A stretch of 26,398 nucleotides of DNA from an uncultured Bacilli bacterium (GCA_910585915.1 CAJUGF010000018.1:1-26398), one strand, 5' to 3'. Counted from the first letter of the stretch, positions 1 to 8,516 are shown. Program-made: numbers and translations. Notes: generated from the sequence alone by a model not told the origin.

Positions 1-51
1 TATATTTTTTATTAAATAAAAAGACTATTGAACCTATTTGTCAACAGTCTG

Positions 52-76
52 AAACAATCAACAGATTGTTTTTTTT
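52..76 (+). terminator. Rho-independent terminator of an upstream gene
   Basis: An 8-bp stem (AAACAATC / GATTGTTT) with the 4-nt loop AACA runs directly into a T tract ending at 76. It lies just before the Shine-Dalgarno sequence of the adhesin gene, so it should end or attenuate transcription of a gene to the left of the window. Confidence 0.7.
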
Positions 77-94
77 AATGGAGGTGATAAATAT

Positions 95-2827
95 ATGAAA
101 CATAAATTTACAATGGCTATTTTAACAATTTTAGGATTTTGTACCTTTCAGAACACAGTAGAAGCAACTACATCTAGCGCTCAGTTTACAAATCCTTTTA
201 TCAGTAAATATCATTATGTAGATGGGTCTGGTGCTTGGGGAAGTTTTGAAAAATTTACACGTTCCGATGGACAATTTGCATATTGCATTCAACCAAATGC
301 AAGTTTTCAAGGTGGAGTATATCAGGGATTTTATAATTTATCTATTTCTGAAAAAGCAAATGCACTTGGTTTAAGTGAAAGCGTTTTAAGTCGTTCTGCT
401 TTAATCGCTCATTTTGGTTATGGTTATGGGAATCATAATAACGATGAATGGTATGTAGCTACGCAAACGCTTATTTGGCAAACCATAGGAAGAAATTTTG
501 CCTTTACTTCTCAAAATAATCCATCTAATCCTTGGAAATATATTATTGATACTCCAGCAGAGATTCAATCTAAAATGAATGAAATAGAAAATTTGGTAGC
601 TACCTATCAAAGAATGCCAGCTTTTAATTCGAATCACACTAAGATCGGACTTGGCGAAAAGGCTACATTTATTGATATGAGTAATAATCTTTCTGGATAT
701 AATGTTGTTGGGTGTGAAAATTGTAACGCAACCATACAAGGAAATAATTTAATTGTCACTCCTACTTCAACAAAAAGCGGGAATGTCACTTTAAATAAAG
801 GTAGTTCTGCTTGGAATACGGACTTTATTGTTTATACAAGTAACACAAGTCAAAATCTTCTAGTACCAGGCATTATAGACCCAGTATCTGCAAAAGTATC
901 TTTTGAGGTAGTAAGCGGATCTTTAAATTTAAAAAAATATGATTCAATTACAAAGAGTTGTAATCCCGATTTAATCGGAACTACTTTTGGACTTTATAAA
1001 GAAGATAATACCTTTATTAAGGATTTAGTTATTACAAATAATTGTACAGTTTCATCATCCGAGCTCCCATTAGGGAATTTTTATCTTTTAGAAAAGAAAT
1101 CAGGAAAAAATTATGAACTAGATACACAAAAACATTATTTCAACATTACTTTAGATAATCCTATAATTAATATCACTTTATACAACACTCCTTTTTTAGG
1201 AAAATTAACCATTCATAAATATGATAAATGGAATAACAGTTGCCACGCAAACGGAAATGCTTCTTTAAAAAATGCAGTTTATGGTGTCTATAAAAAAGAT
1301 GGCACTTTAGTTACAAAGTTAACTATAAATGAAAATTGTACTGCTTCAACACAAAAAGTTCTCCTTGTTGGCGATTATTTTCTAAAGGAATTACAGAGTC
1401 CAAAAGGGTATAAACTTGATCCAAACACTTATTCTTTTAGCATCACTCCAGACAATTATCAAGCTGGGGTTACTTTAACATTAAATGATGAGGTATATTT
1501 TACTGAACTATTCATTAATAAAACTTATCTTGCGGAGAATGGTGTACAAGCAGAAATTGGAGCAACTTTTGATATAATTAGCAATACTTCAAAAAGAACC
1601 ATTGCCACCTTAGTAATAGATGAATCAGCAATGGCTAGCATTGTATTACCTTATGATGATTATACTATTCGTCAAGTAAAAGGAAAAGCAGGATACAAAT
1701 TATCTGATGATATCCATTTTACGGTTAACGAAAAAGCAAAAGATAAATCATATATAACTTTGCTTAATGAACCATATTCAACAAAAATTAAAGTTAAAAA
1801 AGTTGATCAGAATGGAAAAAACATTCCGATAGCTGGTATCAAATTTAAAATATATGATATCATTAACAAGAAATATGTATGCCAATCTATTACTTATCCG
1901 AGTGTTTCAAATGTCTGTGTATTTGAAACAAATAGTGATGGTGAGTTTGTAACTCCTAAAGAATTATTTCCATCTAAATATAGGCTAGAAGAAATAGAAC
2001 AGGATATCATTGGATATCTATGGAATTCTGATCCTATTGAATTCATTATTGATGAAAATACTCCTACACAAAATGATCCATTGTATGGAACTGTGTATAT
2101 CCAAGAATTTGTCAATCATTCTGTTACAGGTAATATTATTATTAAAAAGTTTGGAGAACAATTTGTTTCTGAAAATGGAATGATAAAATACGATAAGATT
2201 CCACTTGCTAATGTAGTATTTGGATTGTATAAAAATGATCAATTAATCGCTAAAGCTATTACAGGAAGCGATGGAACTGCAACCTTTTCTAATTTGGAAT
2301 TAGGATTATATACTATCAAAGAATTATCCAATGATGGCTCACATTCAATTGATTCAAAAGAACATGTTGTAGAACTAAAATATGTTGATTCTAAAACTCC
2401 TGTTGTTTCAGTTTCTCAAGAAATTCAAAATTATATTCCTAAAGGACATTTTGTTATTACTAAAATTGATGAAAATGGAAATAAACTATCAGGCGTTGAA
2501 TTTATAATTTATGGAGAAGATCAAGAAACCATTCTTTTTCAAGGAGTTACCAATTCGGAGGGAATTATCGACTTAGAGCTTCCATTAGGTCATTATTATT
2601 ACCAAGAGACCAAAGCTTTGGAATCATTTCAAATCGATGATAAACTTTATGAATTTGAAATCAAAGCACCTGATGATAATATTGAAGTAACCATGAGTAA
2701 CAAAATGATTGTTGAAATTCCAAAGACTGGACTAACAAATATTAGATTCGTAGATGTAGTTTCAATTGTTATGATTGTTAGTGGATTAGGATTTCTTGTG
2801 TATGACAAACATAAAAAGAAAAAATAG
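95..2827 (+). CDS. Cell-wall-anchored thioester-domain adhesin with Cna-B/SpaA repeats
   Basis: A 910-aa surface protein. Residues 1-24 form a signal peptide. An N-terminal thioester domain is indicated by Cys64 (YCIQP) and Gln124 (ATQTLIW), the pair that forms the internal Cys-Gln bond in TED adhesins, which bind host or cell surfaces covalently. About six Cna-B/SpaA-like domains follow (roughly 275-870), each opening with a Lys-containing strand (LNLKKYD, LTIHKYD, IKVKKVD, FVITKID) and a G-x-x-F-x-I/L-Y core. The C-terminus is a sorting signal: IPKTG at 875-879, a hydrophobic stretch and a KKKK tail. The ATG is preceded by GGAGGTG (80-86). The sortase gene overlaps its 3' end, so the pair should be co-expressed. 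Domains 1 and 2 each contain two Cys that could form disulfides. Role in mating contact or host adhesion is inferred from its place at the head of the transfer genes. Confidence 0.88.
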   Translation: MKHKFTMAILTILGFCTFQNTVEATTSSAQFTNPFISKYHYVDGSGAWGSFEKFTRSDGQFAYCIQPNASFQGGVYQGFYNLSISEKANALGLSESVLSRSALIAHFGYGYGNHNNDEWYVATQTLIWQTIGRNFAFTSQNNPSNPWKYIIDTPAEIQSKMNEIENLVATYQRMPAFNSNHTKIGLGEKATFIDMSNNLSGYNVVGCENCNATIQGNNLIVTPTSTKSGNVTLNKGSSAWNTDFIVYTSNTSQNLLVPGIIDPVSAKVSFEVVSGSLNLKKYDSITKSCNPDLIGTTFGLYKEDNTFIKDLVITNNCTVSSSELPLGNFYLLEKKSGKNYELDTQKHYFNITLDNPIINITLYNTPFLGKLTIHKYDKWNNSCHANGNASLKNAVYGVYKKDGTLVTKLTINENCTASTQKVLLVGDYFLKELQSPKGYKLDPNTYSFSITPDNYQAGVTLTLNDEVYFTELFINKTYLAENGVQAEIGATFDIISNTSKRTIATLVIDESAMASIVLPYDDYTIRQVKGKAGYKLSDDIHFTVNEKAKDKSYITLLNEPYSTKIKVKKVDQNGKNIPIAGIKFKIYDIINKKYVCQSITYPSVSNVCVFETNSDGEFVTPKELFPSKYRLEEIEQDIIGYLWNSDPIEFIIDENTPTQNDPLYGTVYIQEFVNHSVTGNIIIKKFGEQFVSENGMIKYDKIPLANVVFGLYKNDQLIAKAITGSDGTATFSNLELGLYTIKELSNDGSHSIDSKEHVVELKYVDSKTPVVSVSQEIQNYIPKGHFVITKIDENGNKLSGVEFIIYGEDQETILFQGVTNSEGIIDLELPLGHYYYQETKALESFQIDDKLYEFEIKAPDDNIEVTMSNKMIVEIPKTGLTNIRFVDVVSIVMIVSGLGFLVYDKHKKKK

Positions 2828-3416
2828 CAAAATAAGACATATGGGATTATTCTTGATTTTAGCAGGAATAATTCCTGTCTTTATTCAAAAATACGAAACT
2901 TTTAATTATCATACAATAGAAAATCAAGCATTGTCCTCTTTTTTTGATAGTTTTGATGAAATTGAAATTATCGACAAAAAACGACAAGAATCGAGTATTT
3001 CATCTTATATTGCAGTATTAGAAATACCATCCATTCGATTACGAAGAGGGTTAACAAATCCAGAATCAAAATATAATTATGTAGATTATAACGTTCAAAT
3101 AATCAACGGTTCTAATATGCCTGATGAAAACAAAAATTTAATTTTAGCTGCTCATAGCGGATACGGAAGAACGGCTTTTTTTAAGAATCTAGATAAATTA
3201 AGAATGAACGATTATGCATTCATCTATTATTATGGAAAAAAGTATAAATATGTATTAAATTATAATTACTCAGAAACAAAAAATGGGACTATTACTATTT
3301 CTCGTGATATTACAAAATCCACTTTAACATTAACAACATGTAATAAATATGATGATTCACTTCAAGATATTTACATTTTTTATTTAGTTTCAATTGAAGA
3401 TAAGGAGGAATTTTAA
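2802..3416 (+). CDS. Sortase family transpeptidase
   Basis: About 204 aa with an N-terminal membrane anchor (about residues 14-28) and an extracytoplasmic sortase domain. His118 (AAHSGYG) and Cys180 (TLTTC) match the catalytic His and Cys. It most likely anchors the IPKTG protein encoded just upstream to the cell wall or links it to itself. No Arg occurs between Cys180 and the C-terminus, where sortases normally carry the catalytic Arg at the start of the last strand. ATG at 2802 was chosen over an in-frame TTG at 2796; both lie inside the 3' end of the adhesin gene, so translation is probably coupled. AGGA (2787-2790) lies about 11 nt upstream of the ATG. I cannot assign the sortase class with confidence. 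Confidence 0.85.
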   Translation: MTNIKRKNSKIRHMGLFLILAGIIPVFIQKYETFNYHTIENQALSSFFDSFDEIEIIDKKRQESSISSYIAVLEIPSIRLRRGLTNPESKYNYVDYNVQIINGSNMPDENKNLILAAHSGYGRTAFFKNLDKLRMNDYAFIYYYGKKYKYVLNYNYSETKNGTITISRDITKSTLTLTTCNKYDDSLQDIYIFYLVSIEDKEEF

Positions 3417-4723
3417 TACTTATAGCAATTACACAAGTTAAATCTCACTGGTATTTGGACATTTATCGTACCGTTATGTGGTCTTTAACTAAAGGTGTAC
3501 TTACCATGTTAGATGGATTAATAGATATACTGAATCAAATTTGGCGATTCAGTTTTTTTAACAATGAGTATGTTCAAAAGTTATTTGGTTATGCAATTAC
3601 TTTAGCTATTGCTTGGCTTGTTGTTAAAGTATCTTTTGAATTTCTTATGAAATTTATTGTTAAAGGTGATGATCGTACTAGTCCATTAACAATATATAAA
3701 GGTATTATCATTGCCATTATCTCCATGTTTCTCATAGTGCCATTTTTTGATTACGGTCAGAAAATATCTACTCTTCTAACTGATGGTGTAATTCAAGCAT
3801 CTTCTTTAGGTGATGGTGCAAATACTGAATTTGGTATATCTAAAGCTATTATTACATCTATGGTATATAGTGATGAAACTAAGCAAGAACATAAAGAAGA
3901 GTTTATTAATAATTGGCGTACTGTTGATATTAATTCTGAAGAAAAAAATCATTATAAGTATTCTATTAATTTTTTTATGTTATTAATTCTTTCTATCGTT
4001 GCAGTTTTTTTACTCTTTTTTGTTGGATTACAAATGACGAAGCGATCAATTGAATTAGCTCTTTATAAGATTATTTCTCCTTTTGTAAGTTCCACATTAA
4101 CGAATGATCAGTCCAAGGTTTTTTCTACATGGTTCAGGTCAACGATGGGAATCTTTCTGATAACTATTGTACAATTCATTTCGCTTGGGTTAGTTATTAA
4201 CATTCTTAACACTAGTAATTTTAATGAAAATAATCTTGTAGCAGTTTTTTTCACGTTGGGTTCCCTATTATTTATCGTAGGAACTCCGACATTAATTTCA
4301 TCATTATTAGACCAACAGTCAGGAGCATTATCTAGTTTAAATGAGGTACGGTCGATCATGGCAGTTGGAAGTGGTGTGAAAGCAGGAATAGGGATTGCAA
4401 CAGGATTGTCGTCTAAAGCTTTAAGTATTGGTTCTTTTGTAGGAGGTGGTGCTATGAGATACGGCAGAAAAGGTATTAAATTTGCTGATGATCATTTTAA
4501 AAATAAAACTTATTTCACTGAAAAACAGAAAGCAACTATAAATGACGATTTAAAACGTGGGCAATTTTGGAGCGCTGGTCAAAAAGCTAATGAATATGCT
4601 CAAGAACAGTTTAGAAAAAAATATCATCGTGATTTTACAAGTCCAAACTTTTATAATTCAAGTAATTCTAATAATTTCAAAAAGTTTCGTAATAATCACA
4701 TAAATAGAAAGGAAGATAAATAA
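3416..4723 (+). CDS. VirB6/TrsL-like multi-pass conjugation membrane protein; ATA start
   Basis: About 435 aa with at least five strongly hydrophobic segments: two in the first 115 residues, and three in the second half (around FFMLLILSIVAVFLLFF, GIFLITIVQFISLGLVI and VAVFFTLGSLLFIVG). A Gly/Ser-rich stretch and a basic hydrophilic C-terminal tail follow. Topology, size and its place before PrgI and VirB4 fit the VirB6-like inner-membrane channel component of Gram-positive type IV secretion systems. The frame is open back to ATA at 3416, which overlaps the sortase stop (TAATA) and sits 7 nt after GGAGG (3404-3408). The first conventional start, TTG at 3455, has no ribosome binding site. The function rests on topology and neighbours, not on a catalytic motif. 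Confidence 0.75.
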   Translation: MLIAITQVKSHWYLDIYRTVMWSLTKGVLTMLDGLIDILNQIWRFSFFNNEYVQKLFGYAITLAIAWLVVKVSFEFLMKFIVKGDDRTSPLTIYKGIIIAIISMFLIVPFFDYGQKISTLLTDGVIQASSLGDGANTEFGISKAIITSMVYSDETKQEHKEEFINNWRTVDINSEEKNHYKYSINFFMLLILSIVAVFLLFFVGLQMTKRSIELALYKIISPFVSSTLTNDQSKVFSTWFRSTMGIFLITIVQFISLGLVINILNTSNFNENNLVAVFFTLGSLLFIVGTPTLISSLLDQQSGALSSLNEVRSIMAVGSGVKAGIGIATGLSSKALSIGSFVGGGAMRYGRKGIKFADDHFKNKTYFTEKQKATINDDLKRGQFWSAGQKANEYAQEQFRKKYHRDFTSPNFYNSSNSNNFKKFRNNHINRKEDK

Positions 4724-5007
4724 TGTATTTGATTCCTAAAAAAATCAAAAATAAATCTGACATTTTTTTAGGGTTTGGATTTACTGAAGTTATTATTATT
4801 TTAATATGCTTTTTAGTTGGTTTATGTTTATCTTCTTTGGTCACTTCTCAAAATATAAAACTTTTTTTATTTGCAATCTTACCAATGATTGCTTTTATAT
4901 TGCTATTTCCTTTGCCTAACAATGTTACATTTGGAAATACCATAAAGAAGTTTTTGATTTTTTCAATTAAACAAAAAAATTTAAAAAAATATGGAGGTAT
5001 AAATTGA
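4723..5007 (+). CDS. PrgI family (VirB3-like) conjugation protein
   Basis: A 94-aa protein beginning MYLIPKKIKNKSDIF and followed by two closely spaced transmembrane segments (about 21-43 and 47-65), then a short cytoplasmic tail. This is the characteristic layout of PrgI-type proteins, which sit between VirB6- and VirB4-like genes in Gram-positive conjugative systems and are thought to tether the VirB4 ATPase to the membrane channel. The ATG overlaps the preceding stop (TAATG), implying translational coupling. It ends with TGA, one of the cases that shows TGA is read as stop here. Confidence 0.78.
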   Translation: MYLIPKKIKNKSDIFLGFGFTEVIIILICFLVGLCLSSLVTSQNIKLFLFAILPMIAFILLFPLPNNVTFGNTIKKFLIFSIKQKNLKKYGGIN

Positions 5008-5120
5008 AACTTATTTTACTACTCATTTTCTTTTTTCTTTATTCTTATTGTAAAGTTTCATCTAATTGTTCAAGAATAGAAGAAAGATCAGAAATACAAA
5101 ATATAGATTTGGAGGAATAA
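5004..5120 (+). CDS. Small membrane/secreted peptide (38 aa), TTG start
   Basis: A short frame starting at TTG 5004, six nt after GGAGG (4993-4997) and overlapping the PrgI stop. It encodes MKLILLLIFFFLYSYC followed by a charged 22-aa tail. The N-terminal hydrophobic segment looks like a signal or membrane anchor. The Cys at position 16 is preceded by Tyr, so it is not a classical lipobox. It ends at a TAA embedded in the ribosome binding region of the next gene. Size and position between the VirB3- and VirB4-like genes recall small VirB7-like or entry-exclusion peptides, but that is speculation. An alternative ATT start at 5003 in another frame gives only a 16-aa peptide and is less likely. 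Confidence 0.5.
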   Translation: MKLILLLIFFFLYSYCKVSSNCSRIEERSEIQNIDLEE

Positions 5121-5123
5121 TAT

Positions 5124-5477
5124 ATAGAACGTCGAAAAAGCATTATTTTAAATGAAAAAAAATTTCATTTAAATGTTTATTCATATCATAATAAACGAAT
5201 GCGTTTAAAATATCAGAATAAGAAAGAAAGTCATGATATTACACTGAATTTAAACACATATATAGATAATATTCATGTATTTCTTGATCCAGCTATAGAA
5301 AAAAATGGTATTTTAAAGCAATTAAAGAAAAAAAGAATTATTAAAGAAATTACTGGTTATATTTTTTATAATAATACTAATATTCCGATAGCAACGCTTA
5401 ATATAGGAATACTAAGAAAATATGATGCAATAGGAGTGAAAAAATTTTTGGAAAACATAGGAGGCATGAATCATTAA
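5124..5477 (+). CDS. Conserved-type ICE protein of unknown function; ATA start
   Basis: About 117 aa, basic and predominantly beta-strand-like in the middle, with no transmembrane segment or signal peptide. It contains LNTYIDN, a GYIFYNNTNIPIATLNIGIL stretch and a C-terminal KKFLENIG. The pattern (strand, ATLNI, then an aspartate-containing loop and a short terminal helix) loosely recalls small DUF4313-like proteins of mobile elements, but I would not assign it. The frame has a stop at 5118-5120 and the first possible start is ATA at 5124, eight nt after GGAGG (5111-5115). The first ATG, at 5199, would remove 25 residues and has no ribosome binding site. It lies in the middle of the transfer operon. 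Confidence 0.65.
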   Translation: MERRKSIILNEKKFHLNVYSYHNKRMRLKYQNKKESHDITLNLNTYIDNIHVFLDPAIEKNGILKQLKKKRIIKEITGYIFYNNTNIPIATLNIGILRKYDAIGVKKFLENIGGMNH

Positions 5478-7782
5478 AAAAACAAAAAATTCAAATTCTT
5501 CTCTGTTGGAATTTATTCCATTTCAAGAAGTGTGGAATAATCTAGTTTATCTTGATAATGATAAAATTATCGGAGGAATAAAAATTAGTTCTATCAACTT
5601 TTCTCTATTATTTGACGAAGAAAAAGACACTAAAGTACAAGAATTTTTTAGATGTCTTAATTCAATTGAATATCCAATAAAAATATTTAGTATAGATAAT
5701 CCAATAAATCTTACACACAATTTAGAAATTTTGAATAAAAAATTGGTGAACAATACTAATGTTTATAAACAAAAAGTTTTAGAAGAAGATTATCAAGACA
5801 TAAATTTTCTTAGTAAGAAAAGACAAATATTTAATCGAGAATTTTATCTTATTTTAGAAGAAGATATTAGCAATGAATCTTTGATTTTAAAAAAAATTCA
5901 TACTTTATTAAAAATGTTTAATGGTATTAGTTTATCTTCTTCTATCATTTCATCGGAGGAATGGAGAGAACTACTTTTTATTATGTTGAATCCTACGGCA
6001 CCCATTGAACAATTTAGATCTGATCCTATTGGTATTAACAATACCTTTAAGGAAAAGATTTGCCCAAGTGGTATGAAAATATTAGATAGAGATCTTATTT
6101 TAGGAGATGCATTTTGTAGTACTATTTCTATAGTTACATATCCATCATTTGTTTATGCTGGTTGGTTAGGAGAACTTTCTAATATTAATAACACTAGAAT
6201 GGTTTTGACAATTTCTCCAGAAAATTCTGCTGAGGTTTCAAAAAATTTAAAAAAAAGTATTTCAGATACTAATGCAAAATTGATCAATGTAGGAGATTAT
6301 AATGATCAAGTTTTACTACAGAATAAAATGCAAGATTATGTTGATCTCGTAAATAAGATTGATCGCGAACACGAAAAGTTTTCAAGAATGACAATTCAAT
6401 TCTTTTGTTATGCTGATTCCTTTGAAGAACTTAGGAATATAAAATCTGTAATTAAAAATACATTATCTAGTTATGGATTTGGTGCCACTGAACTGATGTT
6501 TGAGCAAGAACGATCTTTTAAAATGACGCTTCCTACTATGTATAAAGAACTTGAAGATAACTACGGATTGCCAGTTCCTATTTCTACAGTAGCATCTGCG
6601 TTCCCTTTCGTGTTCCAAAATTTACAAGATGGGCAAGATGCAATTCATTTAGGAAGAGATGCTTCAGGTAGTTTAGCATTATTTAATATATGGGAACGAT
6701 CTAGTACTAGAACAAATTCTAATGCATTAATTATAGGAAAATCTGGAAGCGGAAAATCAACTCTTGTAAAAAAGCTTGCACGCGGAGAATGGGCACGAGG
6801 TAGCAAGATTATCATAATAGATCCAGAAAGAGAATATAAAGAAATATGTGAAAAACTACATGGATCATGGATTGATTGCGGAACTGGAACACAAGGTATC
6901 ATTAATCCTTTAGAAGTGAGAATCGGTAGTCAAAACAGAAATGACTTATCAAGACACTTTCAAATTTTTCGTACTTTTATAAAATATTACATACCCGATT
7001 TGACTCCATTTGAATTAACTCAACTGGAAGAGGTTCTAATTGATATTTATAAAGAAAAAAATATTGATTTTGAAACTGATGTTTCTATTTTAAAAAACGA
7101 AGACTTCCCCATTTTAGATGACGTGTATCAAAAAGTTTTAGAAAAGTCCAAAAATGAAAAAGGACTTAAAAAGGAAGCATTTGAAAAAATATCGTCTATG
7201 CTAAAACGTGCGACATTTGGTGCTGATAAAAAACTATTTGACGGATATTCAACTATTAATATAGATAGTGATTTTGTCGTATTAGACATTAATAGTTTAG
7301 TGGATTCTGACGAAACTGTTTTAAAAGCGCAATTCTTCAATGTGTTATCTTGGTGTTGGAATGAAATTGCAAAAAATAAAGGTAGAATAATTTTAATTGT
7401 TGAGGAAGCCTATCTTCTAATTGATCCTAATAATCCTGATATTATAGACTTCCTAAAAAGAACTGTTAAAAGAATCCGAAAAAAAGATGGTGCTCTAATT
7501 AATATTTCGCAAAATTTAATAGATTTTACTGCCCCTAGTGTTGCGCGATATGGGGAAGCAATTTTGGGAAATAGTGGATATTACTTTTTATTTTCTCAAA
7601 GTAAAAAAGAAGCAACATCTGCACAAAAATTACTTGAACTTTCTGAATCTGAAACTCAATTCCTAACTGTTGCTGGTAAAGGAGAAACTTTATTTATTGC
7701 TTCTCACGATATTAAAATACCATTAAAAATTGAACTACGTGACGAAGAAGCAAAACTATTTGGAAATGGTGGCGGACGTTAA
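5473..7782 (+). CDS. VirB4/TraE-like conjugation ATPase; ATT start
   Basis: About 769 aa. An N-terminal VirB4-like domain (EFIPFQEVWNNLVYL onward) is followed by a P-loop ATPase domain with Walker A GKSGSGKST (about 422-430), the strand IIIIDPEREY, and Walker B IILIVEEAYLLID (about 639-651). A late LLFSQSKK-type/NSGYYFLFSQ segment is typical of the family. The protein is the cytoplasmic motor that powers assembly of, and substrate passage through, the mating channel. The start is taken as ATT at 5473, eight nt after GGAGG (5460-5464) and overlapping the previous stop (ATTAA). It adds a basic KKTKNSNSS leader. The first conventional start is TTG at 5506, with no ribosome binding site. Confidence 0.93.
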   Translation: MKKTKNSNSSLLEFIPFQEVWNNLVYLDNDKIIGGIKISSINFSLLFDEEKDTKVQEFFRCLNSIEYPIKIFSIDNPINLTHNLEILNKKLVNNTNVYKQKVLEEDYQDINFLSKKRQIFNREFYLILEEDISNESLILKKIHTLLKMFNGISLSSSIISSEEWRELLFIMLNPTAPIEQFRSDPIGINNTFKEKICPSGMKILDRDLILGDAFCSTISIVTYPSFVYAGWLGELSNINNTRMVLTISPENSAEVSKNLKKSISDTNAKLINVGDYNDQVLLQNKMQDYVDLVNKIDREHEKFSRMTIQFFCYADSFEELRNIKSVIKNTLSSYGFGATELMFEQERSFKMTLPTMYKELEDNYGLPVPISTVASAFPFVFQNLQDGQDAIHLGRDASGSLALFNIWERSSTRTNSNALIIGKSGSGKSTLVKKLARGEWARGSKIIIIDPEREYKEICEKLHGSWIDCGTGTQGIINPLEVRIGSQNRNDLSRHFQIFRTFIKYYIPDLTPFELTQLEEVLIDIYKEKNIDFETDVSILKNEDFPILDDVYQKVLEKSKNEKGLKKEAFEKISSMLKRATFGADKKLFDGYSTINIDSDFVVLDINSLVDSDETVLKAQFFNVLSWCWNEIAKNKGRIILIVEEAYLLIDPNNPDIIDFLKRTVKRIRKKDGALINISQNLIDFTAPSVARYGEAILGNSGYYFLFSQSKKEATSAQKLLELSESETQFLTVAGKGETLFIASHDIKIPLKIELRDEEAKLFGNGGGR

Positions 7783-8351
7783 TCGACGAAACATTGAAGC
7801 TGATGTTAAAACTTTTATTTATTATACCATCTTGTTTAACCATATTCATCTTTGCATTATTTCTTATGATTATAAGTTCTTCTTCTGATATGAATCTATT
7901 AAATAATAAAAATTTCTTGTTACCATTTTCTGCTGATACACCATATCAACTAACTTCAGGATTTGGTTGGAGAAGAGATCCCTTTGATCAAACGGATGAT
8001 TTTCATCAAGGCATTGATCTTGCAACCAATAAAGGAACGAATATTTTAGCTAGTGCTAGCGGGACTGCGTACATTGTATCTAATAATAAATGGTATGGAA
8101 ATTACATTGTTCTTAAACACCATTTTTCTAATTCTGTTTATTACACCGTTTATATGCATTTATTAGATGATAGTTTCCAAGTCAAGGAAAACGAAATAGT
8201 AGAACAAGGACAAACTATTGGATTGGTTGGGAGTTCAGGAGATTCAACTGGTTACCATCTTCATTTTTCTATACTGAAGGACAAGTATATATTTGATGCT
8301 GAGCATCTAGTTGATCCAAGTTTTGTTTTAGAAAACCATGTACAAGATTAA
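7782..8351 (+). CDS. Membrane-anchored M23 peptidase (conjugation-associated peptidoglycan hydrolase); ATC or TTG start
   Basis: About 189 aa. An N-terminal transmembrane segment (about 8-31) precedes a lysostaphin-type M23 domain with zinc-ligand motifs HQGID (H75, D79 in this numbering), YMHL and HLHF (H159, H161). It should cleave peptidoglycan cross-links to open the wall for the mating channel, the role of VirB1/PrgK-type proteins that follow VirB4 in Gram-positive systems. The stop of virB4 overlaps an in-frame ATC (TAATC at 7780-7784), the same arrangement as in neighbouring genes, with GGTGG/GGCGG 6-9 nt upstream. The alternative is TTG at 7794 with no ribosome binding site; the difference is only four residues. 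Confidence 0.88.
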   Translation: MDETLKLMLKLLFIIPSCLTIFIFALFLMIISSSSDMNLLNNKNFLLPFSADTPYQLTSGFGWRRDPFDQTDDFHQGIDLATNKGTNILASASGTAYIVSNNKWYGNYIVLKHHFSNSVYYTVYMHLLDDSFQVKENEIVEQGQTIGLVGSSGDSTGYHLHFSILKDKYIFDAEHLVDPSFVLENHVQD

Positions 8352-8358
8352 GTACATG
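8337..8358 (+). terminator. Possible terminator of the transfer operon, overlapping the M23 stop codon
   Basis: A 7-bp perfect stem (CATGTAC / GTACATG) with an 8-nt loop contains the TAA of the M23 gene. It is followed by an AT-rich stretch with five T's (about 8365-8370). The stem is short and AT-rich, so read-through is likely. Confidence 0.4.
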
Positions 8359-8376
8359 ATTAATATTTTTGTTCTT

Positions 8377-8408
8377 ACATATGTTAGAATAATTGTTACC
8401 ACATATGT
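8377..8408. repeat. Two ACATATGT palindromes upstream of the mobilization promoter
   Basis: The perfect palindrome ACATATGT occurs at 8377-8384 and again at 8401-8408, exactly 24 bp apart. The second copy ends 7 bp before the TTGACA -35 element at 8415. The spacing and position fit paired operator sites for a dimeric regulator such as one of the RHH-like proteins encoded downstream. No binding data; inferred from symmetry. Confidence 0.45.
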
Positions 8409-8414
8409 GATATT

Positions 8415-8443
8415 TTGACATTTTTATTTCCAAAAAACATAAT
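8415..8443 (+). promoter_or_regulatory. Sigma-70-type promoter of the mobilization operon (upstream copy)
   Basis: A perfect -35 TTGACA (8415-8420), a 17-bp spacer and -10 CATAAT (8438-8443). It would transcribe across the oriT region into the RHH-like protein, relaxosome and relaxase genes. The ACATATGT palindromes lie immediately upstream. Confidence 0.6.
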
Positions 8444-8446
8444 ATC

Positions 8447-8475
8447 TTGTTAAAACAAATGTCATCTAATATAAA
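8447..8475 (+). promoter_or_regulatory. Second sigma-70-type promoter of the mobilization operon
   Basis: -35 TTGTTA (8447-8452), a 17-bp spacer and -10 TATAAA (8470-8475). An inverted repeat (GACATTT at 8417-8423, AAATGTC at 8457-8463) overlaps the -35 region of the first promoter with one arm and the spacer of this one with the other. A protein bound to both arms could repress both promoters. Confidence 0.45.
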
Positions 8476-8516
8476 TGATGTCTGACATAGCAGTATTAAA
8501 AAAAAGCTGATTTTAT

